Positions 26,573 to 35,173 of a DNA stretch of 64,000 nucleotides are shown here, piece by piece (the first letter of the stretch is position 1; every line of letters begins with the position of its first letter). The notes below the pieces were generated by a model, which saw only the letters and a list, made by a program, of their open reading frames with translations, was not told the DNA's origin and did no database searches. Made by a program: the position numbers and the translations under genes. Source of the stretch: Propionispira arboris (lineage in GTDB: Bacteria > Bacillota > Negativicutes > Selenomonadales > Selenomonadaceae); contig NZ_FNZK01000001.1 of the NCBI RefSeq assembly GCF_900109225.1, positions 310,001 to 374,000 on the forward strand, given 5' to 3'.

Positions 26573-27007
26573 ATGGATGCAAAAGAAGTAACAGCATTAT
26601 TAAGAGAAAAAGGCTTTAAGGTAACGCCACAGCGTTTGGCAATTTACAATGTGTTAAGTAACACAACGGAACATCCGAGTGCTGAAATGATATTCAGTAA
26701 ACTGCAAGAATTTTATCCGACGATGAGTTTGGCAACGGTCTATAAAACAATTGAAATTTTAAAGGAAATAGAATTGGTTCAAATCTTAAATGTTGGTGAA
26801 GAAAGTTTTCGTTATGATGCGAATACGGATACACACCCGCATGTACGCTGCTTAGTTTGTAATCGGGTTGATGATATTTACGGTGTGGATGAATCAGCTT
26901 ATGTGAATCAGATCAGTGAAAAAACAGCATATCGCCTGTCAGGGCAGCAGTTCTATTTTTATGGAGTTTGTCCTGAGTGCCAGTCGAAAGCAGGGAAAAT
27001 GCACTAA
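26573..27007 (+). CDS. perR: Fur family regulator, PerR type
   Basis: The 144-residue product has an N-terminal winged helix (GFKVTPQRLAIYNVL, SLATVYKTIEIL) and a C-terminal metal-binding dimerisation domain. Structural zinc cysteines are Cys93, Cys96, Cys133 and Cys136. By alignment with Bacillus PerR, the regulatory site is His34, Asp82, His88, His90 and Asp101; the aspartate at 101, where Fur normally has glutamate, favours PerR, a peroxide sensor that uses iron-catalysed histidine oxidation. AAGGTGG supports ATG 26573. It has its own terminator. PerR identity is inferred from residues, not from a visible regulon. Confidence 0.82.
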   Translation: MDAKEVTALLREKGFKVTPQRLAIYNVLSNTTEHPSAEMIFSKLQEFYPTMSLATVYKTIEILKEIELVQILNVGEESFRYDANTDTHPHVRCLVCNRVDDIYGVDESAYVNQISEKTAYRLSGQQFYFYGVCPECQSKAGKMH

Positions 27008-27039
27008 TTCTATTTTTATGTGTTGTCAACGGTTGATAA

Positions 27040-27086
27040 TTCGCAAATGTTCTGTGAGAATACAGGGTGTTTGCGATTTTTTTTTA
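27040..27086 (+). terminator. Rho-independent terminator after perR
   Basis: Stem TCGCAAA / TTTGCGA, extended by TTCTGT / ACAGGG pairing, is followed by nine or ten T. Confidence 0.8.
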
Positions 27087-27283
27087 TTTCAGCTGTGTTT
27101 GTTGCAGTGGATTGTTGTTTTTAGGGATAAAGAATAGTATGATATAAATAGAATTTTGCTATGATTTCAGATGCTTTACAGGATTCTTTGCTACCTTTAT
27201 AAACAGAAACTTGTTTGGTTAAAAGAGCAGAGTTCATGTGTGTCGTGTGGAATGTATTGGATATAAATGAGGTAGAAAAATAT

Positions 27284-28051
27284 ATGCAGGTTTCGGTATT
27301 GGCAAGCGGTAGTAAGGGCAATTCAATCTTCATTGAAATGAATGGCACAAAAATATTAGTGGATGCAGGAATTAGTGCTCTTCGAATCAAAAAAAGTCTT
27401 TTTGCTATTGGGGTTGAGATTGAGGAATTAGATGGGGTTTTAATTACGCATGAGCATCGTGATCATATTGGCGGGTTAACGACGTTGTCTCGCAAATATA
27501 GTTTGCCGATTTATACACGGTCTGATACCTTTGCATCCATGTATTGTCGTGATACAATTCCTGATCAGTGCTGCAATGCGATTGGTGAGGACTTTTGTAT
27601 TGGCAATCTTAAAATTGGGGCATTTAATATTTCGCATGATGCGGCTGACCCGGTTGGTTTCACGATTTTGGATCGGGATATAAAATGTACGGTGGCAACA
27701 GATTTGGGATTTGTTACCAGCAGTGTACAAGCAGCTTTGGATTATTCGGATGTTTTGGTATTGGAGGCCAATCATGATACGGAGTTATTGAAAAAAGGCG
27801 CTTATCCCTGGTATCTTAAACAACGTATTTTGAGCAATCGCGGTCATTTATCGAATGAGGATGCTGCATGGGCTTTAGTTCGTATGAAAAAACAAAAAAC
27901 GAAAGTTTTTTTAGCCCATTTAAGTGCTGAGAATAATGATCCGCATGTTGCACATGCTACTGTTTGCGGGATCGTGGAGCAGCAAGGTTATGACCTGGGC
28001 ATTGATTTGGATATACGTTTGACAAAACAAAATGAAATTGTAAGTCTATAG
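27284..28051 (+). CDS. walJ: WalJ/YycJ metallo-beta-lactamase-fold hydrolase
   Basis: The 255-residue product begins VSVLASGSKGNSIFIE, the signature of the YycJ/WalJ family, and has the metal motif THEHRDHIGG (His56, His58, Asp60, His61) plus later His and Asp ligands (ISHDAADPVGF, ATDLGF). WalJ proteins are thought to be 5'-3' exonucleases linked to mismatch repair and to the WalRK cell-wall system. ATG 27284 follows GAGGTAG and gives the family N terminus; upstream in-frame starts add 23 residues unlike the family. HtrA and RlmH follow, the conserved 3' half of the walRKHIJ-htrA-rlmH block, but walRK is absent here. Confidence 0.88.
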   Translation: MQVSVLASGSKGNSIFIEMNGTKILVDAGISALRIKKSLFAIGVEIEELDGVLITHEHRDHIGGLTTLSRKYSLPIYTRSDTFASMYCRDTIPDQCCNAIGEDFCIGNLKIGAFNISHDAADPVGFTILDRDIKCTVATDLGFVTSSVQAALDYSDVLVLEANHDTELLKKGAYPWYLKQRILSNRGHLSNEDAAWALVRMKKQKTKVFLAHLSAENNDPHVAHATVCGIVEQQGYDLGIDLDIRLTKQNEIVSL

Positions 28052-28062
28052 GAGGTTTTTTT

Positions 28063-29184
28063 ATGAAAGCATTATATAAAAATGTGAATCCATATTTTGT
28101 GGTGATGATAAGTATGCTGCTGGTTGTTTCAGCCTTGTTTTCAGGCTGTACAGCTTTTGGTAATAAACAGGAATCTGCGGCAAAAGTGCAGGAGAGTACA
28201 TCGAATCTAACGCCTCCGGCCGCGAATGATAAACTTTCTGATGCAAGAAATACAGCCCTTGTCAGAGCTGCTAAAAGTGTAGGACCAGCTGTTGTTGGTA
28301 TAACGAATAAAGCTGTGGCACGTGATTGGTTTAATCATCAGGTGATGATCAATCAGGGGACCGGTTCAGGGGTTATTTTTGACAGTAATGGTTATATTGT
28401 AACGAACAATCATGTGGTCGATGGGGCAAAAGAAATCACCGTGGCACTTTCTGATGGCAGGACTTTGGCGGGGAAAATTGTCGGTACCGATCCTGTTACG
28501 GATATTGCTGTTGTTAAAGTGGATGCGACAGGTCTGCCAACTGTGACGTTTGGCAATTCAGATGAAATCATGGTCGGAGAACCAGCACTTGCCATTGGTA
28601 ATCCGTTGGGATTGGAATTTCAAGGCAGCGTAACAGCTGGGGTAATCAGTGCCTTGAATCGCAGCATGGAAATCGGTGAACGTAGATTTAAATTGATTCA
28701 AACGGATGCAGCAATCAATCCAGGCAATTCCGGTGGAGCACTGGTGAATGCTGATGGCATGGTAATTGGCATCAATAGTGCAAAAGTTTCAGCAGCTGGT
28801 GTTGAAGGCATGGGTTTTTCAATTCCGATTAATGCAGTACGGCCGATTATTGAAGATATTATTAAAACAGGTCATGTAGTGCGTCCTTATTTAGGCGTGG
28901 GTGTTTTCGATAAAGCAACAGCGGCTAGTCAGGGTTATTCTTTGAATATTGATAAAGGTATCTATGTTGCTCAAGTGACAGCAGGCGGTCCTGGTGAAAA
29001 AGCGGGTATCCAAAAAGGTGATATTATTCTCAAGATAGCAAATACGGAAACCAACACGGTGGTTGATCTCAGAACAGCCATTGTTAACTACAACGTGGGT
29101 GACACAGTGAAAGTAGAATTCACCCGGAATGGTGAAAAACACAGCGTTGATGTGGCACTTGAAGAAATGCCGGATAGCCAATGA
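28063..29184 (+). CDS. htrA: HtrA/DegP-type serine protease, lipoprotein form
   Basis: The 373-residue precursor has a lipoprotein signal peptide with lipobox LFSGC (Cys29) instead of the usual Firmicutes HtrA transmembrane anchor. The trypsin-like domain carries His117 (TNNHVVDGA), Asp147 (TDIAVV) and Ser223 (NPGNSGGAL). One PDZ domain follows (about 280-365, ending VALEEMP). It would degrade or refold misfolded envelope proteins in the periplasm. AGGAGG lies 7 nt before the ATG. It is 11 nt after walJ and overlaps rlmH by 4 nt. Confidence 0.93.
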   Translation: MKALYKNVNPYFVVMISMLLVVSALFSGCTAFGNKQESAAKVQESTSNLTPPAANDKLSDARNTALVRAAKSVGPAVVGITNKAVARDWFNHQVMINQGTGSGVIFDSNGYIVTNNHVVDGAKEITVALSDGRTLAGKIVGTDPVTDIAVVKVDATGLPTVTFGNSDEIMVGEPALAIGNPLGLEFQGSVTAGVISALNRSMEIGERRFKLIQTDAAINPGNSGGALVNADGMVIGINSAKVSAAGVEGMGFSIPINAVRPIIEDIIKTGHVVRPYLGVGVFDKATAASQGYSLNIDKGIYVAQVTAGGPGEKAGIQKGDIILKIANTETNTVVDLRTAIVNYNVGDTVKVEFTRNGEKHSVDVALEEMPDSQ

Positions 29185-29660
29185 AGATAAACATTGTTGC
29201 AGCAGGCAAAATTAAAGAAAAATATCTTTCAGCCGGAATCGCTGAATTTACCAAACGCATGACAACGTTTGCGAATCTTAAAATCATTGAAATACATGAA
29301 GAAAAAATGCCGGATAATCCATCCGAAGCAGAAAAGAAAAAGACGCTGACTATTGAAGGTGAGCGTCTTTTGAAGCAAGTGTCGGAGGGGAGTTATCTCA
29401 TTGTTTTAGATGTGTATGGCAAAGAGTCTTCATCAGAAGACCTTGCTAAAAATATTGCTCAGTTAGGGCTCAAAGGGCAAAGTAATATTACATTTTTAAT
29501 CGGAGGGGCTTTTGGTTTGTCGGAAGAAGTCCGCCAAGCCGCTGCCGAAAAACTCAGTTTCTCCCGCATGACATTTACCCATCAAATGGTAAGACTGCTG
29601 CTCGTGGAGCAAATCTATAGAGCCTTTAAAATTAATCGAGGCGAGAAGTATCACTGGTAA
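29181..29660 (+). CDS. rlmH: 23S rRNA (pseudouridine1915-N3)-methyltransferase
   Basis: The 159-residue SPOUT methyltransferase matches RlmH over its full length: MKINIVAAGKIKEKYL at the start, LIVLDVYGKESSSEDLA, FLIGGAFGLSEEV (SAM knot), and the invariant C terminus MTFTHQMVRLLLVEQIYRA then INRGEKYHW. It methylates N3 of pseudouridine 1915 in 23S rRNA on assembled ribosomes. The ATG overlaps the htrA stop (ATGA), so translation is coupled. Confidence 0.97.
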   Translation: MKINIVAAGKIKEKYLSAGIAEFTKRMTTFANLKIIEIHEEKMPDNPSEAEKKKTLTIEGERLLKQVSEGSYLIVLDVYGKESSSEDLAKNIAQLGLKGQSNITFLIGGAFGLSEEVRQAAAEKLSFSRMTFTHQMVRLLLVEQIYRAFKINRGEKYHW

Positions 29661-29664
29661 TAGC

Positions 29665-29712
29665 GAAAGCACCCTTAACCCATCAAATACAATGGTTAAG
29701 GGTGCTTTCTTT
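29665..29712 (+). terminator. Rho-independent terminator after rlmH
   Basis: A perfect 16-bp stem (GAAAGCACCCTTAACC / GGTTAAGGGTGCTTTC) with a 13-nt loop precedes TTT. Confidence 0.85.
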
Positions 29713-29785
29713 AGACAACGGGGCAGGGGTTTGATGCGGTTCGTTTCTAGCAAGATTTAAAGTGATTAGGAATATAGCGCTTTAG

Positions 29786-30736
29786 TTATTGTATGCTATC
29801 TGTTTTTTGAGATATTTTAATAAATTCTTCCATGGCTTTGGTGAAATATTTATTTTGTTTGTTGTAGAAAAATACGTTGCGTAATGTGTGAGTACTATTT
29901 ACTTTGTAATATAGCATATTGGAATTATAGTTTGCTTTTTGGGCTAGGGTATCACTAATGAAGGTAATTCCCATGCCGGAACAAGCAACATTATAAGCTG
30001 TAGCCAACTGATCTAATTCTAAAATAATTTTTGGTGTTATGCCATTTTCTTGTATAATCTTATCTACACGCATTCGCGTATCGTTTCCAGCTCTCAAGAA
30101 AATGAATGGATCATGGGCGAATATCGACAAAGGCACGGACTCTGTCGCTGGGTTTAAGTGTATTCCTTGGCGGATATCGTCGATTGATAACTGATATTTT
30201 TGGACGAAACTGTTTGAAGAAAATTTCCGAGGCACGGTAAGAATAAGACTCTCACAGCAGAATAAGTGCTTTTCATAGATTGCTTCATTTAGGGGGTAAT
30301 TATCAATTACAAAATCAAGTGCGCCTAAAAATAGCTGATTTTCTAAATGGGCACTATTGGCTTCAACTAGATTTACTTTGATGGAAGGGTATTTATTGGT
30401 GTATTTTGTGATTATTTCAGGAAGAATAAATGAAGCAAAAACATTGCTTGCACCAATAGAAAGGTGTCCTGTTTTCAGTTGATTTAAATTACTGAGATAG
30501 TTTTCAAATCGATTTTCAATATCCATAACTTTTTCTATGGATTTTATATATTCTGAACCGGCTTCTGTCAATTGAATAGGATTACTGCTTCGATCAAAGA
30601 TACAGCACCCGAGGCGTTTTTCATTTTTTTTAATTGCAGCACTCAAAGCTGGTTGGCTGATATAGAGATTTTGTGCTGCTTTTGAAAAGCTTTTTTCTTT
30701 GTATACTTCATAAATATATTCTTTTCCTTTAAACAT
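29786..30736 (-). CDS. LysR-type regulator beside the racemase gene
   Basis: The 316-residue protein has an N-terminal LysR helix-turn-helix (SFSKAAQNLYISQPALSAAIK, about 16-36) and a C-terminal substrate-binding effector domain (HLSIGASNVFASFILPEII onward). It is divergent from an Asp/Glu racemase-family gene, with 130 bp between them that hold a GATATAA / TTATATC palindrome. LysR proteins usually control the divergent neighbour in response to a small effector, so regulation of the racemase gene is likely. The effector is unknown. Confidence 0.88.
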   Translation of the reverse strand: MFKGKEYIYEVYKEKSFSKAAQNLYISQPALSAAIKKNEKRLGCCIFDRSSNPIQLTEAGSEYIKSIEKVMDIENRFENYLSNLNQLKTGHLSIGASNVFASFILPEIITKYTNKYPSIKVNLVEANSAHLENQLFLGALDFVIDNYPLNEAIYEKHLFCCESLILTVPRKFSSNSFVQKYQLSIDDIRQGIHLNPATESVPLSIFAHDPFIFLRAGNDTRMRVDKIIQENGITPKIILELDQLATAYNVACSGMGITFISDTLAQKANYNSNMLYYKVNSTHTLRNVFFYNKQNKYFTKAMEEFIKISQKTDSIQ

Positions 30737-30747
30737 GATGCCTCCAT

Positions 30748-30769
30748 GATATAACCAAATGATTATATC
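30748..30769. promoter_or_regulatory. probable LysR operator upstream of the racemase gene
   Basis: GATATAA and TTATATC form perfect 7-bp arms around an 8-bp spacer, with a third GATATAA half-site at 30779-30785. The location just upstream of the lysR start fits autorepression and activation of the divergent gene. Confidence 0.5.
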
Positions 30770-30866
30770 ATTTATGTTGATATAAATATTTGATTCTATT
30801 ATACTTGAGATTTATAATGAAATCAAGTAAAGAGTAAGGTGTTGTTATAAAAGGGGGGAAGATAAA

Positions 30867-31571
30867 ATGCAAAAGTCAATCGGAATTATCGGTGGCATGG
30901 GACCGACAGCTACATACGATTTGTTTAAAAAAATTATAGATATGACTGATGCCAAGTCTGACCAAGAACACATCCATATTTGTATAGATTGTAATACCAA
31001 TATTCCAGACAGAACGAAAGCCATATTAGGAGGGGGAGAGAGCCCCATTCCTGAAATGGTGAGAAGTGGTATTAGATTGCAGTCCATGGGGGCGGACGTA
31101 TTAGTCATGCCATGCAATACCGCGCATTATTTTTATGGTGAAATTACGCCTTTTTTTGATATTCCTCTTTTAAATATGTTGAAAGAAACGGTTCTAGAAA
31201 TTAAAAAGAAAAAAATAAGAAAAATCGGGTTGCTGGCAACTGATGGAACAATTGAGTCAAGAGTTTATCATATGGCCTTAGCGGATGCGGAAATAGATTT
31301 GGTTATTCCTTCGCCAATCAAGCAGATGAGTGTAATGGATGTAATTTATAATGGGATAAAGGCGTCAAATAAGAATATCAACCTTAATGAGTTTTATGGA
31401 ACAGTCGATGAACTTTTTGAGGAAGGGGCAGAGATATTGGTATTAGGATGTACAGAGCTTCCGGTTGCATTTGAACTATTTCATATTGATCGACCGGTAA
31501 TTGACCCAACCTCAGTATTGGCGGCAGCGGCAATTCGATTTGTTGATAAATCGTTATATAATAAGCTATAG
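30867..31571 (+). CDS. aspartate/glutamate racemase family protein
   Basis: The 234-residue product belongs to the cofactor-independent Asp/Glu racemase superfamily. It begins SIGIIGGMGPTATYDLF, and the two catalytic cysteines are Cys83 (MPCNTAHYF) and Cys195 (VLGCTELPV). Members racemise aspartate, glutamate or other amino acids, or act on hydantoin-type compounds, so the substrate is not certain. AAGGGGGG precedes the ATG. It is divergent from a LysR gene that probably regulates it. Confidence 0.88.
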   Translation: MQKSIGIIGGMGPTATYDLFKKIIDMTDAKSDQEHIHICIDCNTNIPDRTKAILGGGESPIPEMVRSGIRLQSMGADVLVMPCNTAHYFYGEITPFFDIPLLNMLKETVLEIKKKKIRKIGLLATDGTIESRVYHMALADAEIDLVIPSPIKQMSVMDVIYNGIKASNKNINLNEFYGTVDELFEEGAEILVLGCTELPVAFELFHIDRPVIDPTSVLAAAAIRFVDKSLYNKL

Positions 31572-31702
31572 GATAAACAGATTTATACTCAAGTTTTCAT
31601 GAATATAATCTCAAAACTTCAGGACAATGAGGTCGGAAAGATAATCAAAAATCTGCACGGTTAGAAGTGATACGCAGAGAAATATTACTTGGCAATTAGA
31701 GA

Positions 31703-31746
31703 AAAAATCCTGTCCATTTGTTTTACAACAAGTGGACAGGATTTTT
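31703..31746 (+). terminator. terminator-like hairpin after the racemase gene
   Basis: Arms AAAAATCCTGTCCA and TGGACAGGATTTTT pair around a 15-nt spacer and are T-rich at the 3' side. It lies 130 nt after the racemase stop. Confidence 0.75.
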
Positions 31747-31797
31747 GTTATTATACAAGGGTTAAGTTTACATCATGCATGAAAGCGATTACATTTA

Positions 31798-31885
31798 GCC
31801 TGTCAGTCTGCCAGAGGTGTAACGCTACTGAAACCTACCCCATTCTTGACGATTGTCATGTGAAATATTTAATATACAAACATCT
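31798..31885 (+). repeat. dispersed intergenic repeat, copy B
   Basis: It starts CCTGTCAGTCTGCC and continues to TACCCCATTCTTGACGATTG and GAAATATTTAAT. The same two blocks occur in the same order and direction in the copy at 63701-63805. The copy is next to the left end of an ISLre2 remnant. Confidence 0.65.
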
Positions 31886-31923
31886 TAGTGTAAAATAGTT
31901 CTCGGTAGAAGTTGCAAAATAAA

Positions 31924-31984
31924 AGGAAGACCTTTATTATAATATAAGCTTCGCAGGCAAATATATTACAAAGAAGGTCTTCCT
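31924..31984. repeat. 11-bp inverted repeat at the left end of the ISLre2 remnant
   Basis: AGGAAGACCTT (31924-31934) and AAGGTCTTCCT (31974-31984) are perfect complements that flank the stretch just before the transposase start codon. It is probably part of the transposase leader or element end. Confidence 0.55.
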
Positions 31985-32195
31985 ATGGATTCAATTGTAG
32001 CAGAAATCGTGAAAATAATGAAGGACTCTAAAGACGCAATTTCTCGTGAAGAGTGTATATGGCGTTATTTTACAGATAAGTTAAGTCAATCTGTAGCGGA
32101 AGCATTGGAAATTATTGATGCAGACGTAGCGGAGAAATATAAACAGAAAGGCTATGAGATAGCGCGGTGCGACTGGCGAACAATCCAGTTTCACA
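31985..32195 (+). pseudogene. ISLre2-family (UPF0236) transposase, N-terminal remnant
   Basis: The first about 70 codons read like the start of an ISLre2 transposase: a helical, acidic N terminus, then EKYKQKGYEIARCDWRTIQF, which matches the family stretch ending in the RTIQ motif. An intact enzyme has over 400 residues with DDE catalysis, none of which is present. Similarity stops near 32195; beyond it the frame runs a few codons to a stop at 32242 within an AraC-like sequence. It is a broken element end, not a functional gene. The family call rests on pattern recognition only. Confidence 0.6.
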
Positions 32196-32664
32196 ATTTG
32201 ATACACTTTTTCAGCGTTACTGTCCACGTGATACAGAATTAATGAATACAGAGGCTTTTGCGTTATTCTTTATGTTGTTTTTAAGCACCTTAAAGGACCA
32301 ATGGACTGCCAAAAATCAAGCTGACAAAGAGACTAAACTTCGCCATATCTGCTATGCGGAACACGTCATGCAATGGATCGAAGCCCATTACTATGAGGAA
32401 TTTACTCTGGTTGCTCTAGCAAATGAAATTCATCTTTCGAGTTTTCATATATCTCATCTGTTCCACAAAGCTACCGGTAGTACCATCACTGAATATCTTA
32501 TTTACCATCGTTTGCGCGAAGCATATCTGCTGCTAAGAACAACATTCCTGTCCTTACAGGAAATCTGCGACAGGATTGGCATCAGCAATATCTCTTATTT
32601 TTGCCAGTTATTTAAAAAACGATTAGGTATAAGTCCGGCCCAGTATCGAGGCAAACCAAGCTGA
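32196..32664 (+). pseudogene. AraC family regulator, C-terminal remnant
   Basis: From about 32196 an open frame encodes roughly 155 residues of an AraC-type regulator: a short piece of the effector domain, then a complete C-terminal DNA-binding domain with two helix-turn-helix units (FTLVALANEIHLSSFHISHLFH and LSLQEICDRIGISNISYFCQLF, ending KKRLGISPAQYRG). About 110-130 N-terminal residues are missing, replaced by the ISLre2 remnant, and the frame has no convincing ribosome site (an in-frame GTG at 32167 lies inside the transposase remnant; an ATG occurs at 32242). A strong terminator follows. It is probably inactive, although a DNA-binding fragment could still be made. Confidence 0.65.
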
Positions 32665-32698
32665 ATTATAGTATATGAATAAGTCATTTTGTCAATTA

Positions 32699-32750
32699 AA
32701 AATGCAGCCTAGACTCTTACTAAAATAAGGGATCAGGCTGCATTTTATTT
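32699..32750 (+). terminator. terminator after the AraC remnant
   Basis: A perfect 12-bp stem (AAAATGCAGCCT / AGGCTGCATTTT) with a 24-nt loop is followed by ATTTTTG. Confidence 0.8.
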
Positions 32751-32809
32751 TTGTAGGAGGTATCCATTAGCAAAACAGGAATTGTAGATTTCATTCAACA
32801 TAATAAAAT

Positions 32810-33676
32810 TTAGTGGCAGTTACGTATTATATCAATGAAATTAGCCATGGCTATTGTTGGGACTGTGTTTTTTCGCTGTATCAGCATTGTTGTACAGTTT
32901 CGCAGATGTGCGGGCAATTTATAAGCCGTTAGAGCACCTGATTGAAGCTTTTCCGCTATAACGGACTTAGGTAATAGAGATATTCCAATACCAGAAGCTA
33001 CTCCGCCAATAATAGCTTCTAATGAACCAAACTCAAAACGTTTTAAGGAAATCGATTTATTCTCTAATAGATATCGCTCCAGTAATGCCCGATAAGAGCA
33101 GCCAGCACGGAAAACTAAGATGATTCTACTTTTCAGGATTTCCTCCATGCTTTTTGGGTGTTGTCCGCCTTCAGCAATCAAGACCATTTCTTCTTTAAAT
33201 GCTTCAATTTCAATGATGTCGGGGTGATTAATGGGCGCTGCAACAAAGGCAAAGTCAAGATTATAATTCAGAACTTGATTGATTAAGTATTCCGTAGTTC
33301 CGGTTTGAAGTGATAATTCAACCTTATCATATAATGAATGATATTTTTTGAGCAAGGATGGAAGATGAATTGCGGCTGTCGTTTCCATAGAACCAATTCG
33401 CAATAAACCGCCCATAGATTCATCGGGATTTAACAGAAAAGATAACTCATCCAGCAATTGAGTTATCTTTGCCCCCTGTTCTAAGAATATTTTGCCGGCA
33501 GGGGTGAGGTGAACCCCTTTTGCGTTCCGATAGAACAAGTTCACATTCAGATTTGCTTCTAGTTTTCGTATGCGTGTAGTAACGCTAGATTGTGCATAGC
33601 CAAGATTTTCGGCAGCTTTGGTCATAGAACGGTATGAAGCGACTTCACGAAATACTTTTATATCATCAAAATCCAT
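32810..33676 (-). CDS. LysR-type regulator beside the MFS transporter
   Basis: The 288-residue product begins MDFDDIKVFREVASYRSMTKAAENLGYAQSS with the LysR helix-turn-helix, followed by an effector-binding domain of the CysB/YbhD type. ATG 33676 is chosen because GGAGTGG lies 8 nt upstream; a further upstream start would add 34 residues that cross the operator region. It is divergent from an MFS transporter, with 115 bp between them that contain a near-perfect palindrome, so it probably controls that transporter. The inducer is unknown. Confidence 0.88.
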   Translation of the reverse strand: MDFDDIKVFREVASYRSMTKAAENLGYAQSSVTTRIRKLEANLNVNLFYRNAKGVHLTPAGKIFLEQGAKITQLLDELSFLLNPDESMGGLLRIGSMETTAAIHLPSLLKKYHSLYDKVELSLQTGTTEYLINQVLNYNLDFAFVAAPINHPDIIEIEAFKEEMVLIAEGGQHPKSMEEILKSRIILVFRAGCSYRALLERYLLENKSISLKRFEFGSLEAIIGGVASGIGISLLPKSVIAEKLQSGALTAYKLPAHLRNCTTMLIQRKNTVPTIAMANFIDIIRNCH

Positions 33677-33701
33677 TTTTAATTCCACTCCGATCGATAA
33701 A

Positions 33702-33730
33702 AGCGATTGCTGTAATAGAAAGTAATCGCT
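33702..33730. promoter_or_regulatory. probable LysR operator between regulator and MFS gene
   Basis: AGCGATTGCT and AGTAATCGCT form a 10-bp inverted repeat with one mismatch around a 9-bp spacer, midway between the divergent starts. Confidence 0.55.
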
Positions 33731-33791
33731 TCTATAAATAATAACTTTATAGTAACATAAAACTATATTCTTTGACAAGGAGATGAATACA

Positions 33792-34964
33792 TTGAATAAT
33801 CAGCGTAGTATTTCTATTCTTATCGGTGGGGTTTGTGCCTTGAGCTTGGCAATGGGGCTTTCTCGATTTGGTTTTACGCCAATTATTCCTCTGATGCAAA
33901 GAGATATTGGGGTAACCGAATGGTCTATAGCCGTGCTTGCTTCTGCAAACAATTTAGGCTATCTTATCGGAGCATATATTTCAAGAAAACAATGTATTAG
34001 AAAGAATTTGCTTATCTGGTTAGGCGTCGGAATAGTTTCCAGCATAGTTACGTTGGCAGCTATGTCGCTCACGCTAAGTGAAACATTTTGGCTGTTTTTA
34101 AGACTACTTGCTGGATTCTTAAGTGCCATTTTATTCGTTGTTGCATCAAGCGTTACTTTAGGGAAAGGACGAAGCGAGTGGGCTGGATATCTATATAGCG
34201 GAGTTGGTGTTGGCATTGCATTTAGCGGCATATTTACCCCGATGTTTGATCGTATAGGCGGTTGGCAAGCCTCGTGGCAGGGATTAGCATTAGGCGGAAG
34301 TATTTTCGGAATTACGGCGTGGTGTACTCTATCAAAGGCATTGCGTTTGGAAGCTGAAGGATCAGCGAAAATGCGAAAATCAGAGCATCTTATTAGAGAT
34401 TACAGGTGGTATGTTCTTCTCGTTAGTTATGGACTGGAGGGGATTGGCTATATCATCACTGCTACATTTATTGTACAAATGATAAAAGCAATGCCTGAAC
34501 TCAGTCATATTGCAAACCAAAGTTGGATATTAATTGGCTTGGCGGCAGTACCGTCCACACTCCTGTGGGCACAAATTGCAAAAATGACAGATATCAAAGT
34601 GAGCCTGATGCTGGCTTTTGGAATGCAGGCATTGGGGATTTTATTAACCGTTGCAATACCAAATCAAATTAGTATCTTGGTCGGAGGTATTTTGTTTGGT
34701 GGAACTTTTATGGGAATAACCAGCCTAACGATGACCTTAGCATCCCAAATGAAGCCAGAAGCTCAAATGCAGGCTATCGGAGAATTAACTACGGTATATG
34801 CTCTGGGTCAGATTATCGGTCCGATTGTAGCAGCATATCTTCAAAAAAACGTCAATATTTTAGCTCCTAGCTTCTTTGCTGTATCAGTTTTAATACTGGC
34901 ATTAGGTGCGTTGATGGTACTCCGCGTGAAAGATATTATATTGAAAGACTGCAAAAGTGAATAA
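33792..34964 (+). CDS. MFS transporter, YbfB/YjiJ type
   Basis: The 390-residue protein has about 12 membrane segments and the N-terminal family block CALSLAMGLSRFGFTPIIPLMQ typical of YbfB/YjiJ major-facilitator proteins. Export of a small molecule such as a drug or metabolite is likely but the substrate is unknown. TTG 33792 is chosen since AAGGAGA (33777-33783) lies 8 nt before it; the ATG at 33783 overlaps that site. It is divergent from a LysR gene and probably regulated by it. Confidence 0.85.
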   Translation: MNNQRSISILIGGVCALSLAMGLSRFGFTPIIPLMQRDIGVTEWSIAVLASANNLGYLIGAYISRKQCIRKNLLIWLGVGIVSSIVTLAAMSLTLSETFWLFLRLLAGFLSAILFVVASSVTLGKGRSEWAGYLYSGVGVGIAFSGIFTPMFDRIGGWQASWQGLALGGSIFGITAWCTLSKALRLEAEGSAKMRKSEHLIRDYRWYVLLVSYGLEGIGYIITATFIVQMIKAMPELSHIANQSWILIGLAAVPSTLLWAQIAKMTDIKVSLMLAFGMQALGILLTVAIPNQISILVGGILFGGTFMGITSLTMTLASQMKPEAQMQAIGELTTVYALGQIIGPIVAAYLQKNVNILAPSFFAVSVLILALGALMVLRVKDIILKDCKSE

Positions 34965-35007
34965 ATAATGCTTATGCACCAATGTATCATTTATCATAAC
35001 GAAAGAA

Positions 35008-35045
35008 TTCCTGCCAAATTTTGGACGAAGCTGGCAGGAGTTTTG
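35008..35045 (+). terminator. terminator after the MFS gene
   Basis: Stem CCTGCCA / TGGCAGG with a 15-nt loop is followed by GTTTTGTGTTTTT. Confidence 0.7.
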
Positions 35046-35173
35046 TGTTTTTAATGGAAAATAAAATTATAATGCAGTAAATATAGAAACAAAAATGACA
35101 CACTAGAAACATAGCTGCGTTATCTTAGTGTTCGTAACAAACTAAAATAGCGTAAAAAAGGAGTAATTATAGT

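Noticed and set aside
27284-29660. Complete walRK two-component locus
   Set aside because: Only walJ, htrA and rlmH are present. The gene before walJ is perR, and no WalR or WalK sequence is found.
32756-32813. AGGAGG followed by a 15-codon frame reading SKTGIVDFIQHNK
   Set aside because: The codon after the ribosome site is ATT, there is no accepted start codon, and the frame is too short. It may be a remnant of a lost gene but cannot be supported.
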